The translations under genes and the position numbers were made by a program. From Solen grandis (taxonomy: Eukaryota > Mollusca > Bivalvia > Adapedonta > Solenidae): 64,000 nt of DNA. Numbering within the stretch: position 1 is the stretch's first letter; each line of letters starts with the position of its first letter. The notes beneath the pieces are model-generated. The model was not told the origin of the DNA. It saw only the letters and a list, made by a program, of their open reading frames with translations, and did not search any database. The DNA lies in contig CM037781.1 in the NCBI GenBank assembly GCA_021229015.1, positions 39,849,897 through 39,913,896 on the forward strand, given 5' to 3'. Of this stretch, positions 1-9,634 are shown one piece after another.

Positions 1-607
1 TGTACGAAGTAAAAGATAGTCATTAAGATATGGATTAAACTGAATGTAGTCGATTCAGTTATTTTAGAATGATAACTGTTACCAATTTCAACCATTTGAG
101 TCACAGACAAAAAAGATTCAATAGTTGCAATATAAGATCACAGTGACATCAAAAATGAACACAATCTCTCACGGTTTTCTAATTTCATCGGTCATCAATT
201 TTCTTTTTTTTTCATCAGTGGCTTTGTCTCCTATTTCGAATTAACCGTCGATTAATGGAGCGCGCCTTCTAAGCATCTGCAAGATGTTAAGCGTCTCAAT
301 CAGATCTCGTTCAAATCTCGCGCACTTATTTTCTGTCACGTTAATACGCGTTCTACCTGACCGTTTTTTTTTTTTTTTTGCCCCCCCCCCCCCCCCCTCT
401 TTTTTTAACTGGATGTGTTAAGAGGGCTGTGTTTGAACTCAGCAAGATTAAGCCGAAGGCCAGCTTTTCTTTTCCGCGTTCACTATTATAAGAATAAACA
501 AATATATAATTGGTTAGGTCGGCCAGCTTAAAAAAACGTTGCACCTGATTTTTTAAACTGAGACATATGTGGCTTTTTTTCAAACTATGATATATGTGAT
601 TTTATAG
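1..607 (+). other. Non-coding, probably SIAE intron
   Basis: No coding signal is seen. The stretch carries a T-run and a C-run near 365-398. Because the first recognised SIAE exon starts at 608 in phase 0 after an AG acceptor, this is most simply the 3' part of the preceding intron. The upstream SIAE exons, including the catalytic serine region, lie outside the window. Confidence 0.6.
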
Positions 608-765
608 CTGGCGCCCTATAAACCCGGGAACCAGGTAGGAGTATTTCCAGGTTTCCGATGGACGGGCCAGACCTCCAGCTATGGATATGTGCCGAATCCA
701 CAGTTACCGAACACTTTCATGGCTGTTGCTGTAGATCTCCCAGATTATGATTCTCCTTACTTGCC
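608..765 (+). CDS. SIAE: SIAE exon A (4th from the end)
   Basis: The acceptor is 'ttttatag' before 608 and the donor is GTATGT at 766. The exon starts in phase 0 and ends in phase 2. It reads LAPYKPGN..VFPGFRWTGQTSSYGY.. and then VPNPQLPNTFMAVAVDL, matching the SIAE segment (FP..RW.QT..YGYVPN..MPNTFMAVA) just before the active-site histidine. Reading through the donor gives a short spurious tail to 880, so the donor call matters. Confidence 0.88.
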
Positions 766-1522
766 GTATGTCGAAGTTTACTTGAGTGTTCGGATTAATG
801 GCTTTGACGCAATTATAAAACTCATGGTGCAAAAAGTAAATGAATACATTACAGATATTCGAAAAAACACTAAAAAATAAAAATATTGTTCTTCAAAACA
901 AATATATTTCCATGCTGTGTTGTTGATTGCGTTACGAATGATACAAAGTATAAAAGATGAGCGTAGGAACTTTTTCTCATCAGGAAGTTACCTTAAATTT
1001 GAGGCCAATCAAAAGCTTTGAAAGTTTAGATTTATCCTATTTGACAAAATAATGTGCTTGTCACAAATTTAGGGTAATTTCAAAGTCGGAAGGAATCTAT
1101 TGATAAATTTATTATGACAATAGAAGCCTGTGCCCGCTACCCTGGCATTGACCTCAAAATCGTCCTAATAAACTGTAACCCAACGTAAAGGAAGTCTTGA
1201 TACTTAACTTTTACTGTGGAACTTTCCTTTACTTCAGCATCCATCCACGTTACAAACAAGAGATAGCTCAACGGCTAGCTCTTTCGGCACTGGCTGTTGC
1301 CTATGGCAACAAAAGCGTGGTATTCCAGGGGCCTTTCCCGACTCAGTATGAGTATAACCAGCAGGACAACATACTTCATATAACGTTTGATAATGGACAT
1401 GGTACACTGCAAGAATATAATGACGGTGGATTTGAGGTACGTATCAACCAAGGTTTGGGTCTTTGAGAAAGCTGAAAACTGAAACTGATTTTTTTTATTA
1501 AGATACAATGTTACATGTTACA

Positions 1523-1578
<56 letters not shown>

Positions 1579-3844
1579 TGTAGGATCCAACCAAAATGAT
1601 AAAATCATGATTTGATATTTATGTGCAATGGCGAAAATCGAAGTGGGCTGTCTTTAACTTTATTGTCCTTTCTATTAACCTGGCAGGTATTTTAAAATTT
1701 AAAATTTGGTGCAACAGTTCGTGTGATAAGACTATGTGCAATCGCATGACACATATCTACAGCTGCTCAAGATAAAAAAAATCAGATTTAGAGATAAGAG
1801 GTTAAAAATGGGTTTCATAAACTTGCCTGTATTTTTCTTGTGCATTTAAGAATGTTCACATTACTTTGTACAATCATCCAGCATGATGAAACGACATAGA
1901 GGCACATGGCTTATGTTTGTTCATCAAAGGTCAATTCTCCAATTAGAAGTGAAATGCCAAAAATGGGTAACTTACATATTGAAAACATATGTGTGTAAAT
2001 GTAATTCCCACATCTCTCGTTCCCCGTTTCCACCGCCCCCTTTTGTCGATTTGGGATAAGACCCCGAATTCTCAACGGCTCCTAAGTTAGGTCTATACTT
2101 CAAATTTCTTGTCCGATGTAGTCCCTGTGTATATAAGTTGACGTCAGCGCGCAAACTTTATTTATTACAACTGGTAAAGAGACACTTTGATCATATCCTA
2201 ATAGTTCAAAAATTTACGTGAATATGAATAATATGAAAGTGGGAAGTGTAAAATAACAACACCAATAAAAAAATAAAACCTCCTTTGAATTTTTACTTAT
2301 ACTAGTATATTTCAAACATAGAATAGTACATATAAACTAGCCGCATTTCCATTGCTCAAGGTATACCCCCCCCCCCCCATATTCCATATCTTGCCATTGG
2401 ATGGAAATATTTCTATGAAACTTTGTCACTTTGAAGACATCCAAAAATAAAAATGTTTCACCGAGAGTTTTTCCAGTTTTTTTTTTTTTTTTGTAGGGGA
2501 GATAATCTGTATTTATGTTAACATTGAAGTCTATGGGAAATATAGAATTTCTGTGAATATGAAAAACTGAATTTGACTTTCGAGAAACCTCACGGTAGAA
2601 AGATGCATTATATGATTCTGATTCAAATTTCATGAACACATCTAAACTTAACAGTAGGAAAATGGAGAAACACTTTTTTGTAGTTTTCAGGGGAGTTAAC
2701 ACATAAAAATAAAATTATAAAGGGGAGGTAATAAAATAATTTCTGTCATATTTCATAACATGTCAATTTGCCTTTAAGATTTCCATGGATTGACATCTTA
2801 AAAGCTTATATTGTGAAGTTCTATGCGTGGCATTGATGGTTATTATGGGGTATATACCTAAACCGGAAATGAATTACAGGGCACAAAACTTAATGAAAAT
2901 CTAACCGAATGCATAAATAATTTTCTAAGATCTGCTGCGCTAAAACACCAACTGACAGTTGTGAAGAGCATACTCCCGTATACTGGGTTGCTGCCCCGAT
3001 TCTGTTGGTGTCCGGTACGGTTGACGTGTCTGCCAGATGTAACCATGGCCAGCACGTGGCAGGAATCAGGTATCAGTACGGCGTTACATTCATGTCTAAT
3101 AAAATAACGATATTCGAGGAGCTATTTTTTTTTTTTTATTTCATTCCCAATCATATGTTAAACGTTCCGTCTTAAGCATTCCTTTATAGATCTTATTGAA
3201 TATACAATTATTTCATACCTCATTTGCATATTTTTTTCTTAATCCAGTGTGATATCATCCGATACATACACAATGTTAAATATATCCACACTGCTATTAG
3301 TGATACGAGTATATGGACCGAATAACAACACCGCTTAGCTTTTATCACGACGTTTAGATTTAATTCGCCATCATTTTTTTTTTTGAAAAATGCCTACTTA
3401 ATCAAAACTGAAATTTAAATATAATAAGGATTCGGTATAATAAAAAATGTTAAACGGCATTTTGGCCGATATGCAAGTTTATGGACTGATCTGTCGGACC
3501 CCATAATTGCCTCGGTCCAAATCCTTTCCTCAGTCTGATTGAGCAGTACATAAACTTGCATATCGCCTTCATTGCAATGTATAAATTGTTAAATGTACTC
3601 CCTGTTTTCAAGGCCTTGCGATTATCCGACGATTTATGTAGTAAGATAAGCGTAGTATTATGACTGAAATATTGCCGCACAACAACAACAACATTTCCAT
3701 CTCTAATTATACAGGTACCTTTGGCGGGAGAGTCCATGCGACTTACACCGGTGTCCACTGTACAGCACCGAATCTTCCCTTCCTGTTCCACCATTCATCA
3801 AAACTGGGGGATTCCCGCACGTGACGTCACCAGTAGTCGGCTAA
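608..3844 (+). CDS. SIAE: Sialate O-acetylesterase, C-terminal four exons (spliced)
   Basis: This gene encodes an esterase that removes O-acetyl groups from sialic acids; the family is secreted or lysosomal. Four exons (608-765, 1238-1436, 2930-3069, 3715-3844) join in compatible phases (0>2, 2>0, 0>2, 2>stop) into a 208-residue C-terminal part ending at TAA 3842-3844. The family is usually around 500 residues, so the catalytic serine region lies upstream of the window. Diagnostic strings are YGYVPNPQLPNTFMAVA, the exon-spanning DSPYLPIHPRYKQ (IHPR very likely carries the active-site His), FEICC, and WRESPC followed by a proline-rich LPVPPF tail. All introns are GT-AG. I see no frameshift or stop, so the gene looks intact. 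The assignment rests on recalled similarity to vertebrate SIAE; the splice-phase agreement is seen directly. Confidence 0.9.
766..1237 (+). other. SIAE intron
   Basis: This is a GT-AG intron (GTATGT donor; acceptor 'ctttacttcag'). The open frame continues past the donor to a TAA at 878, and 'aataaa' occurs right after it. That looks like a terminal exon but is better explained as intron read-through, because exon B restores the family motif exactly. Confidence 0.8.
1238..1436 (+). CDS. SIAE: SIAE exon B (active-site His exon)
   Basis: The acceptor is 'cttcag' before 1238 and the donor is GTACGT at 1437. The first base completes a codon from exon A, after which IHPRYKQEIAQRLALSALAVAYGN follows the SIAE pattern (IHPR.KQ..A.RL.L.A.A.AYG). 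The exon runs to ...YNDGGFE in phase 0. The frame stays open 30 bases past the donor. Confidence 0.9.
1437..2929 (+). other. SIAE intron with (TA)n tract
   Basis: This 1.5 kb GT-AG intron contains a (TA)n microsatellite at about 1524-1576, C-runs and T-runs. The open frames of 60-120 codons in it have no recognisable content. Confidence 0.75.
1524..1576. repeat. (TA)n microsatellite
   Basis: An uninterrupted TA dinucleotide run inside the SIAE intron. Confidence 0.97.
2930..3069 (+). CDS. SIAE: SIAE exon C
   Basis: The acceptor is 'ttttctaag' before 2930 and the donor is AG|GTATCA at 3070. It starts in phase 0 with ICC, which with the preceding FE gives the family's FE(I/V)CC motif. It ends ...VAGI plus two bases of an Arg codon. 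Four cysteines are consistent with a disulphide-bonded secreted or lysosomal domain. Confidence 0.87.
3070..3714 (+). other. SIAE last intron
   Basis: GT-AG intron with acceptor 'ttatacag' at 3714. It is AT-rich, has several T-runs, and has no recognised content. Confidence 0.75.
3715..3844 (+). CDS. SIAE: SIAE terminal exon
   Basis: The first base completes the Arg codon; the exon then reads YLWRESPCDLHRCPLY followed by a short Ser/Pro stretch with LPVPPFI. This matches the C-terminal SIAE pattern (RYAW...C....CP.Y....LPAPPF). The stop is TAA 3842-3844. Confidence 0.9.
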
Positions 3845-3912
3845 GCGGGATCGCGAGTTTTGATTAAGTTTGAATGAAATGAATACATTGTATTGATAAA
3901 GTTTACATTTCC

Positions 3913-3918
3913 AATAAA
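3913..3918 (+). promoter_or_regulatory. Poly(A) signal for SIAE
   Basis: A canonical AATAAA lies 69 bases after the SIAE stop codon. Confidence 0.6.
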
Positions 3919-4769
3919 AACACAAAAAGACTATGATATAGTTTATTCGTCAAATGCAGAATTAAGTTTTCATCATCATCATCATCATCATCATCATAAT
4001 CGTCAATACCACCACACCGTCGTTGTGCTAGCTGCTGTCGTCACCATCATTATGTTACCATAATAATCATCACCATCAACAGCAACAACATTTTCTTTTT
4101 AACTTATTGACTCTTATCTTGAAAAGTTGTTGAGGCAGGATCTGTACATCTTAACAGAGTAAGGGTTTAATGGTTTTTCATATATTTTAAACGATTTATA
4201 TGTGGTTATTAGTAATTTTATAATTAACTTACTGTATATCAATAAAACAAAGAAAGATTAGAAGTAATAAGGGTTTGTCTTAAAGTGAAGAATATAAGGC
4301 GATATTAGGAAATGACTCAGCCTTGAACTGTTTAGTAATGTAGTCTAAGAAACACATGGCTAGTGTAAAACACACAGAAAGGATTGTATATGAAATTCAT
4401 AATCTATCTCTAAATCTTAGTTTGATAATATACGTTTTGGTCATGCACTTACATCTCTTGAGCTCTTATAAGGAATCATGTAGCATACATCGTGTTAGAC
4501 TAGTAATAATGTGTATAGTTATATATGCTTTATTAGATTTTAGGATGTGCTTATTAAATGAGCCTTGTGTTTAAAGCAGACCTGATAATCAATATACATA
4601 AAGGGGCAATTCACATTTTGTGGGATGTCAACTTAACAAGGGGCTCGATATGTCGTGTAATGTTCTTGAGAACATGTACTCCATTGTGATATAATAACAG
4701 AGAAGATAAAGATCATATATTTCTAAAATATGTAGATAGGAAATATTTTCCTATTTGACCATTATAAAT
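3919..4769. other. Intergenic, between SIAE and the TIR element
   Basis: AT-rich sequence with a (TCA)n run at 3971-3997 followed by degenerate CATCA/AACA triplets. No gene recognised. The last five bases (4765-4769, TAAAT) are the candidate target duplication of the element that follows. Confidence 0.6.
3971..3997. repeat. (TCA)n microsatellite
   Basis: Nine consecutive CAT/TCA triplets, followed by degenerate copies to about 4090. Confidence 0.95.
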
Positions 4770-5200
4770 AGTTGTATAGAGAAGCCTGGATTTAGACCAC
4801 TTTTGCACCGAATGACCTTTGCGGGTTTTTTTAAGCATTTTTCTTGCAAATAGAGCCCTCTATGCTTTTCGAATTTCCAAATGTGTACCCCCGCTGTAGT
4901 CGAGCCAATTTGCACCCATTACGGGCTGGTGGTTCTACCATTTTTGTTCCCTTTTTTCGTCGGCCCCCCTATTCCATGTAGTGGGGATCTTTAGGGTTTG
5001 CGCTTGGTGGTGCGCTTTAAGTCTTACTAAAGTGTATTTTTCGTCGGGGCAACCGCAAATTGGGGCAACTTTTTGCACAGAACGACCTTTTTGTGTTGGC
5101 ATCGGGGAGAGCGGAATTTTTGCACCGAACGACCTTTTTTGGCAACCCTTTCGTGGCACATCGGGGAGAGCCGAATCGGGGCAACTTTTTTGTAGTGCAC
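4770..5200 (+). repeat. Left terminal inverted repeat
   Basis: Pairs with about 8900-9376 in inverse orientation. It contains boxes of the type TTGCACCGAACGACCTTTTT (two clear internal copies plus an outer variant with GAATGACC), GGGGAGAGC boxes, GGGGCAAC boxes, and a CCATGTAGTGGGG motif at 4974. Confidence 0.85.
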
Positions 5201-5393
5201 CATGCCAAGTAAGTACACTAGCCAATCTCCTTTTTCGCGCCTATTCCATGTAGTGGGGGTCTATGCGTGTCGATGGAACCGGAGGTGGAGGCATATAGAC
5301 GGGTTTCTAGACGAGCGGCGGAGTAGGTTTTTGCGGAATTTCCTGCTGGGGTGTGCATTGCTTCCAGGTTGCCACAACTACTGTCTAGACGAC

Positions 5394-5993
5394 TATCGCA
5401 GCGATGGAAATGCAGGCCCACTTCTGGGTAGTTTCCACTATCTTCGTATCCATATGCTCCTCTATCTCTTGCTTCTTGTCTTCGGCAGCCAGCTCCTCTA
5501 TCTCGAGAAAGGAGTCTTCGTCGTCGGAGAGCTCCAACAGGGCCAGCACCTCCACCAACATGGTCGTAGTCTGCTCCGCGCGCTCCTCTAGTCTACCAAA
5601 CCTCTTGTATAGTTTTTCGATAGGGGTTCTCTAGGTACCGGCATGGTCTGCTCCGATCGCGCCTCTAGGCGCCCCAACTTCTAGTATAGGTTTTCGATAG
5701 AGGTTCCTCTAGGTACTAAATGTCCGCTCTCCTCTTCGATAGAAGTCCCTCTAGGTGTCAAGGGGCCGGGATCCTCCTCGACCAACCGTTCGTTGATAGA
5801 GGAACCGTACGACTGTAGTTTTCGGATTGGGCACATTTTGCGTGGTAGGAACTGCCAAATCGTCCATCCAAATCTTGTATAGCCTCGAGGACCCGATACC
5901 ATAGCGCTTTTTCGCCTCGTGTGGCGACAGCCGGCCTCGGAGGGAGCGGATTTCGTGGATCTGCTACTGGGACAAATCTCGTCTAGGTGACAT
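5394..5993 (-). pseudogene. Small HTH plus coiled-coil protein gene of the TIR element, broken
   Basis: The ATG is at 5993-5991, just after a TATATAAC stretch; an in-frame TAG follows at codon 10 (5966-5964). The frame then reads LRGRLSPHEAKKRYGIGSSR followed by LYKIWMDDL. This looks like a helix-turn-helix of the type found in transposase and phage-regulator N-termini (inference). After a frameshift near 5760 come two PRGTSIE units and an NLY stop at about 5681. A shifted third segment (about 5634-5394) is open and highly charged (GRLEERAEQ, LLELSDDEDSFLEIEELAAED), with a heptad-like pattern. The unit PRGTSIE..LY..GRLE appears tandemly duplicated. Alternative: two separate small genes. No family assigned. 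Confidence 0.5.
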
Positions 5994-6044
5994 GGTTATA
6001 TACAATTTTCCCACACCTCCAATTGTATTGCAAGAAGTTGAATA

Positions 6045-6134
6045 TTTGCAAACTTTTGCAAACGTCTTTTGTAGGGGATGCAAACAATTGCAAACGGCTG
6101 GTGGATGGTTGCAACAAATTGCAAACGACTGGTG
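6045..6134. repeat. Iteron-like TTGCAAAC repeat cluster
   Basis: Five TGCAAAC copies and one TTGCAAC variant lie within 90 bp. Two are extended 18-bp copies, AATTGCAAACGRCTGGTG, at 6086 and 6117. The cluster sits immediately upstream of the small HTH gene (ATG at 5993, minus strand) and downstream of the long gene. Position and form fit an operator or replication-origin iteron array; that role is inference. Confidence 0.6.
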
Positions 6135-6335
6135 TGTATCGCTAGTATAGTTGTCAAAAAAAAATGGAAATATAAAACCAGTAGACCCCCACTACATGGA
6201 CTTGGTCAAATGAAAAATATTAGGTCGGATCGGAAAAAAGAAGGTAGCGGCATGAAAGGGCTGGAAAAGAAGCGAACTCTACACCCTGGGCCGCGGCGGC
6301 GCCGTGTTCTGCCTGCCTTGTGGTCTTGTGCTCGT

Positions 6336-8850
6336 CTAGACGCTGGCCGCGCAGACCGCGAAGCGCCGGTCTTTCTTTATTGCAGCTGTTGTTCGGACGT
6401 CCCCTAGCTTACAGTGCATCGGAGCTACCATTGCTTCCAGGTGGAGATCGGCGATTTCTTTTTCTAGAAAGCTCCCGTATACGGGCGTATCTTCGTTCGT
6501 CGCGGGCTCTCCGCTGGCGTCGGTTGGGACGAGAAATAGTGCCGTGCGGGACCTACCTCGAAACGTCGCCTTCGAGTACCGCCAACAGAGATATTCGCCC
6601 GCGGGCAGATCTATCGTCTTTTTTGTGTCTTTGGGCTGTGGGGCGGGAACCTCCATGAGCGTGTTTGTTTTCTTCTTTTGTACGGCTTTGTTGTACGCTT
6701 TTTCTATGTCTGCCAAAGCCTGCAGATCTTCCAAGATTTTTGGGTCTGGGGCCGCGAGTACAGGGATAGGGTTCCAAGATATGTGCTTTTCGCCGTTCCA
6801 TAACTCTTGGGCGGGTAGTACCGATATTGCCAGTCCAGACTTGCCTGTACCACATGGAACCAGCCAGTACATCGAATTCTTGTACTTGTCTTCTTCCACC
6901 GAGAAGAAACGAGCGCACGATTCCAGAACCTTGCACAGGCCGCGGGTCGCCCACACGACTGCGATGTAGTCGGGTCCAGACAAGACCACCCTATGCGATT
7001 TGGACGTTTTTCGGAATCCCAATATATTCCATTCTTGGTCAGAAGAGAGCTCCGAGATCTTTCCCCGTTGGAAGCCGTAGGAAGTCTAGAACCCGATTCC
7101 GCATTTCTATAGAATCTTCTTTGTATTTTGTATATGCGGCCACTTCGAGTTCTAGCCGCTCTATTTCTTCGGCTTTCTTTTTCTGCAGCTGTTCCGCTCG
7201 CTCGCGCTCTTTTTCTACTTCGGCGACCACTCGGCGATGCCACTCTTCTACATTTTTGGATTCCAACAGCTTTTGCAGGCGCTATCGCGGCAAGCCGTAG
7301 ATAACATAGATATCTCTCTTCCGCGCGCGATCTCCGGCATAGCCACCAGACGGTATCTGGATTTTTCCACCTCAATTCTCTGGCATTTGGCCCTTCTCCA
7401 CGCCCACGACGCCCGAGATGTCTCCGGAAGAAGCTTGGCTAGATCGGGGGCGTTTGTATGCAGCTGGATTGGCCTTTTGCTGGCGGCCAGTATGGTATCG
7501 GCGTCCGCGTCTTTTGCATAGCACTGGTGTGGCGCCAGCAGGACGCCCTCTTCTAGAGACTGCAAGATATCCACCCGAAAGATTGGGCAAGATCGCAACC
7601 CAAAATTGGCCGCCGCCCACTTTACGGCCCTTTCCCAGCGAGCGTCGTCGTCGGCGTCTGTTGGCCGTATCCAAACTCCGGTGACTCTCCCGGTCTTTGT
7701 GTGCGCGTACCAGGCGACGAAGATCGTTTTTTTACGCGAGCAGTTTGGCAGCCAGGTTTGTCCACAGCCTGGCGGGCGTCTGCTCGACAAACAGCGGGCT
7801 GTCCTCCGTAGAAACAAGCTCGAGGGTTTTTCCCACCACTTGCGTCGCCATGTCGAAAGACAGCGCTTTCCCGCGGCAGGCGTAAAGCGACACCCTATTC
7901 TCGTACACCCCCTCGCCTGGACGTTTGTGTGCTAGAGAGTTTTCCGGAGGTGGGCGTTCGGGCAGTCGGCGTAGTCCGCTAGATGCCCCCCTATCTGCTC
8001 TCGCACCTCGCCAGCTTTGAAGTTCGACATCACTTTGTTGTAGAGCTTCGTTTGCACCGTATAGCCGGAGGTGGTTGTATAGACCCAAGTGCAAACGTGC
8101 TTTCCTACGCTGTCGGTGTTTGCCAAGATCGTGGGGGCATGTTTTCGCATGGCATCTACCAGAGAGTCCTGCTCGCGGAACCCGTGCCTTTCGACGAGGT
8201 GGTCCACTAGGGCCTCTCGGTCAAGCACCCCCGAAAAGTCTTGTGAAAAGTCGATGCAGTAGATCCCGTAGCCGTTTGCGGCCAGCTTGGCCTCGAAATC
8301 CGGTAGGGCGGCCTGGATGGTTTCTATCGAGAGTTCGGACACGTCCACCTTCGCTACAAAGATGCCGGCCGGATCTACGCCGGGGTTCGCCTCTAGCCAT
8401 CTGTTTTCGGCCTTGTTTTGCGTGTTTCTCTCTATTCTCGAAACAGTTGCATTGACAACTTCTCCTTGCCTATCGCGCATCTGTACCGTGTGGAGCAAGT
8501 TCGTCTGCATGTACGCGGCTCCAGAGCCTATCGTTTCGCGCACCGCTATCGAGATTTTGCCGACCATATTTTTTGCAGACCCTTTCTCGCCCGTTGTATA
8601 AGATAAGCGCCCGCGGTGGACAACACAGTCTTCTTTCCGTAGATACCCAAATACGTAGATGTCGTCGACGAAGGGTGATAGGCCCTCCAACGGTTGCAGG
8701 TTGGTTCGGCCGCTGTTGCCATCCAGGTAGTCGACTTCCGAGATGTCCGACACAAGGTTGCCTTCGTAGGCGTTTCCGGAAGAGCAGGTGGTTGTCCACG
8801 CTTTTCTCGCATCGTATGCCCATAGAGCGAAAGGTTGCCTCGATATCCAT
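6336..8850 (-). pseudogene. Long protein of the TIR element, replication-initiator-like features, frameshifted
   Basis: The ATG at 8850 opens MDIEATFRSMGIRCEKSVDN. Frames shift near 8770, 7930, 7740 and 7300, and a stop occurs near 7040, but overlapping open segments tile to 6336, about 830 codons in all. Segment 8753-7932 contains GIYCIDFSQDF and TKLYNK (about 8051-8034). The next segment has RVSLYACRGKAL (about 7896). The order acidic strand, (K)LY.K, then R-x-S/E-x-L-Y resembles rolling-circle Rep proteins (Rep_trans or phage initiator types); this is inference. Segment 7266-7039 is a strong coiled coil (EVEKERERAEQ, EEIERLELEVA). The C-terminal segment 7022-6336 has MYWLVPCGTGKSGLA, which does not have P-loop spacing. 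No DDE triad seen. Confidence 0.55.
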
Positions 8851-8899
8851 GGTTGCCTAGACTATCGTCTTCTATATTTCTATTTTTCGTATTTCTCCA

Positions 8900-9376
8900 T
8901 TGAAGTTGCCCCAAAAAAGGTCGTTCGGTGCAAAAATTCTGCTCTCCACGATGTGCTTGTCAAAAGGTCGTTCGGTGCAAAATACTGCTCTCCGGTGGGT
9001 TGCCAACACAAGGTCGTTCGGTGCAAAAATTCTGCTCTCCCCGATTCCAACACAAAAAGGTCGTTCTGTGCAAAACGTTGCCCCAATTTGCGGTTGCCCC
9101 GACGAAAAATACACTTTAGTAAGACTTATAGCGCACCACCAAGCGCAAACCCTATAAATCCCCACTACATGGAATAGGGGGGCCCGACGAAAAAAGGAAC
9201 AAAAATGGTAGAACTACTAGTCCCTATTGGGTGCAAATTGGCTAGACTACAGCGGGGGTATACATTTGGAAATTCGAAAAGTATAGAGGGCTCTATTTGC
9301 AAGAAAAATGCTTAAAAAAGATCGCAAAGGTCATTCGGTGAAAAAGTGGTCTAAAACCAGGTTCCTCTATACTACT
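8900..9376 (-). repeat. Right terminal inverted repeat
   Basis: Inverse copy of the left repeat. It is slightly longer because it holds more copies of the AAGGTCGTTCGGTGCAAAA box (at about 8917, 8965, 9012, a variant at 9057 and an outer variant at 9328), separated by spacers that mostly contain CTGCTCTCC. The start of the long minus-strand gene lies just inside it. Confidence 0.85.
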
Positions 9377-9589
9377 TAAATTTATGATGATAATTACTCT
9401 CTCTCCCTCTTCTTCGTCTCTCTCTCCTTTTCTCTCTTTCTCTATCCCCCCCCCCCCCACTCTCTCTCTGTGGGGCGTAATGAAATCAAGACAAAATTCA
9501 AACTATAATATTTTGAAACCATAAACTTCCGAGTATTTTTCATCAGGGGTTGGAGTGATCACAATGAATTTGAAGGGCGATTTTTATTG

Positions 9590-9597
9590 CTCTCTCT

Positions 9598-9634
<37 letters not shown>
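9590..9634. repeat. C-run plus (CT)n microsatellite
   Basis: Ten consecutive C followed by a TC dinucleotide run. A similar tract lies at about 9395-9475. Confidence 0.9.

Larger units (their letters stand above)
4770..9376 (-). mobile_element. 4.6 kb GC-rich element with long terminal inverted repeats, unclassified
   Basis: The left end (AGTTGTATAGAGAAGCCTGG...) and the reverse complement of the right end (AGTAGTATAGAGGAACCTGG...) match imperfectly for more than 400 bp. TAAAT flanks both ends (4765-4769 and 9377-9381). The interior is clearly richer in G and C than the surrounding DNA. Coding capacity is on the minus strand: a long decayed gene (about 8850-6336) and a short decayed gene (5993-5394). 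Several frameshifts and in-frame stops show this copy is inactive. Long TIRs starting AGT recall Polintons, but the size, the 5-bp duplication and the absence of recognisable integrase, capsid or polymerase B do not fit. Superfamily left open. Confidence 0.85.

Noticed and set aside
689..880. Short gene or terminal exon ending at 880 with a following AATAAA
   Set aside because: The frame is SIAE only to 765. A GTATGT donor at 766 and the matching phase of exon 1238-1436 give the family motif exactly, so 766-880 is intron read-through.
2858..3055. Minus-strand open frames over 2858-3055 and 3450-3794
   Set aside because: Antisense shadows of SIAE exons C and D.
4356..4574. 72-codon open frame downstream of SIAE
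   Set aside because: AT-rich, no domain, no splice or promoter context; consistent with chance.
6820..6870. GTGKSG string in the element's long protein as a Walker A motif
   Set aside because: The upstream Gly is not four residues before GK, so it lacks GxxxxGK(S/T) spacing. There is no Walker B at a suitable distance in the same frame, so an ATPase or helicase call is unsupported.
4770..9376. Polinton/Maverick assignment for the TIR element
   Set aside because: Long TIRs starting AGT fit, but the element is under 5 kb, has an apparent 5-bp duplication, and shows no polymerase B, retroviral-type integrase, ATPase or capsid signature.
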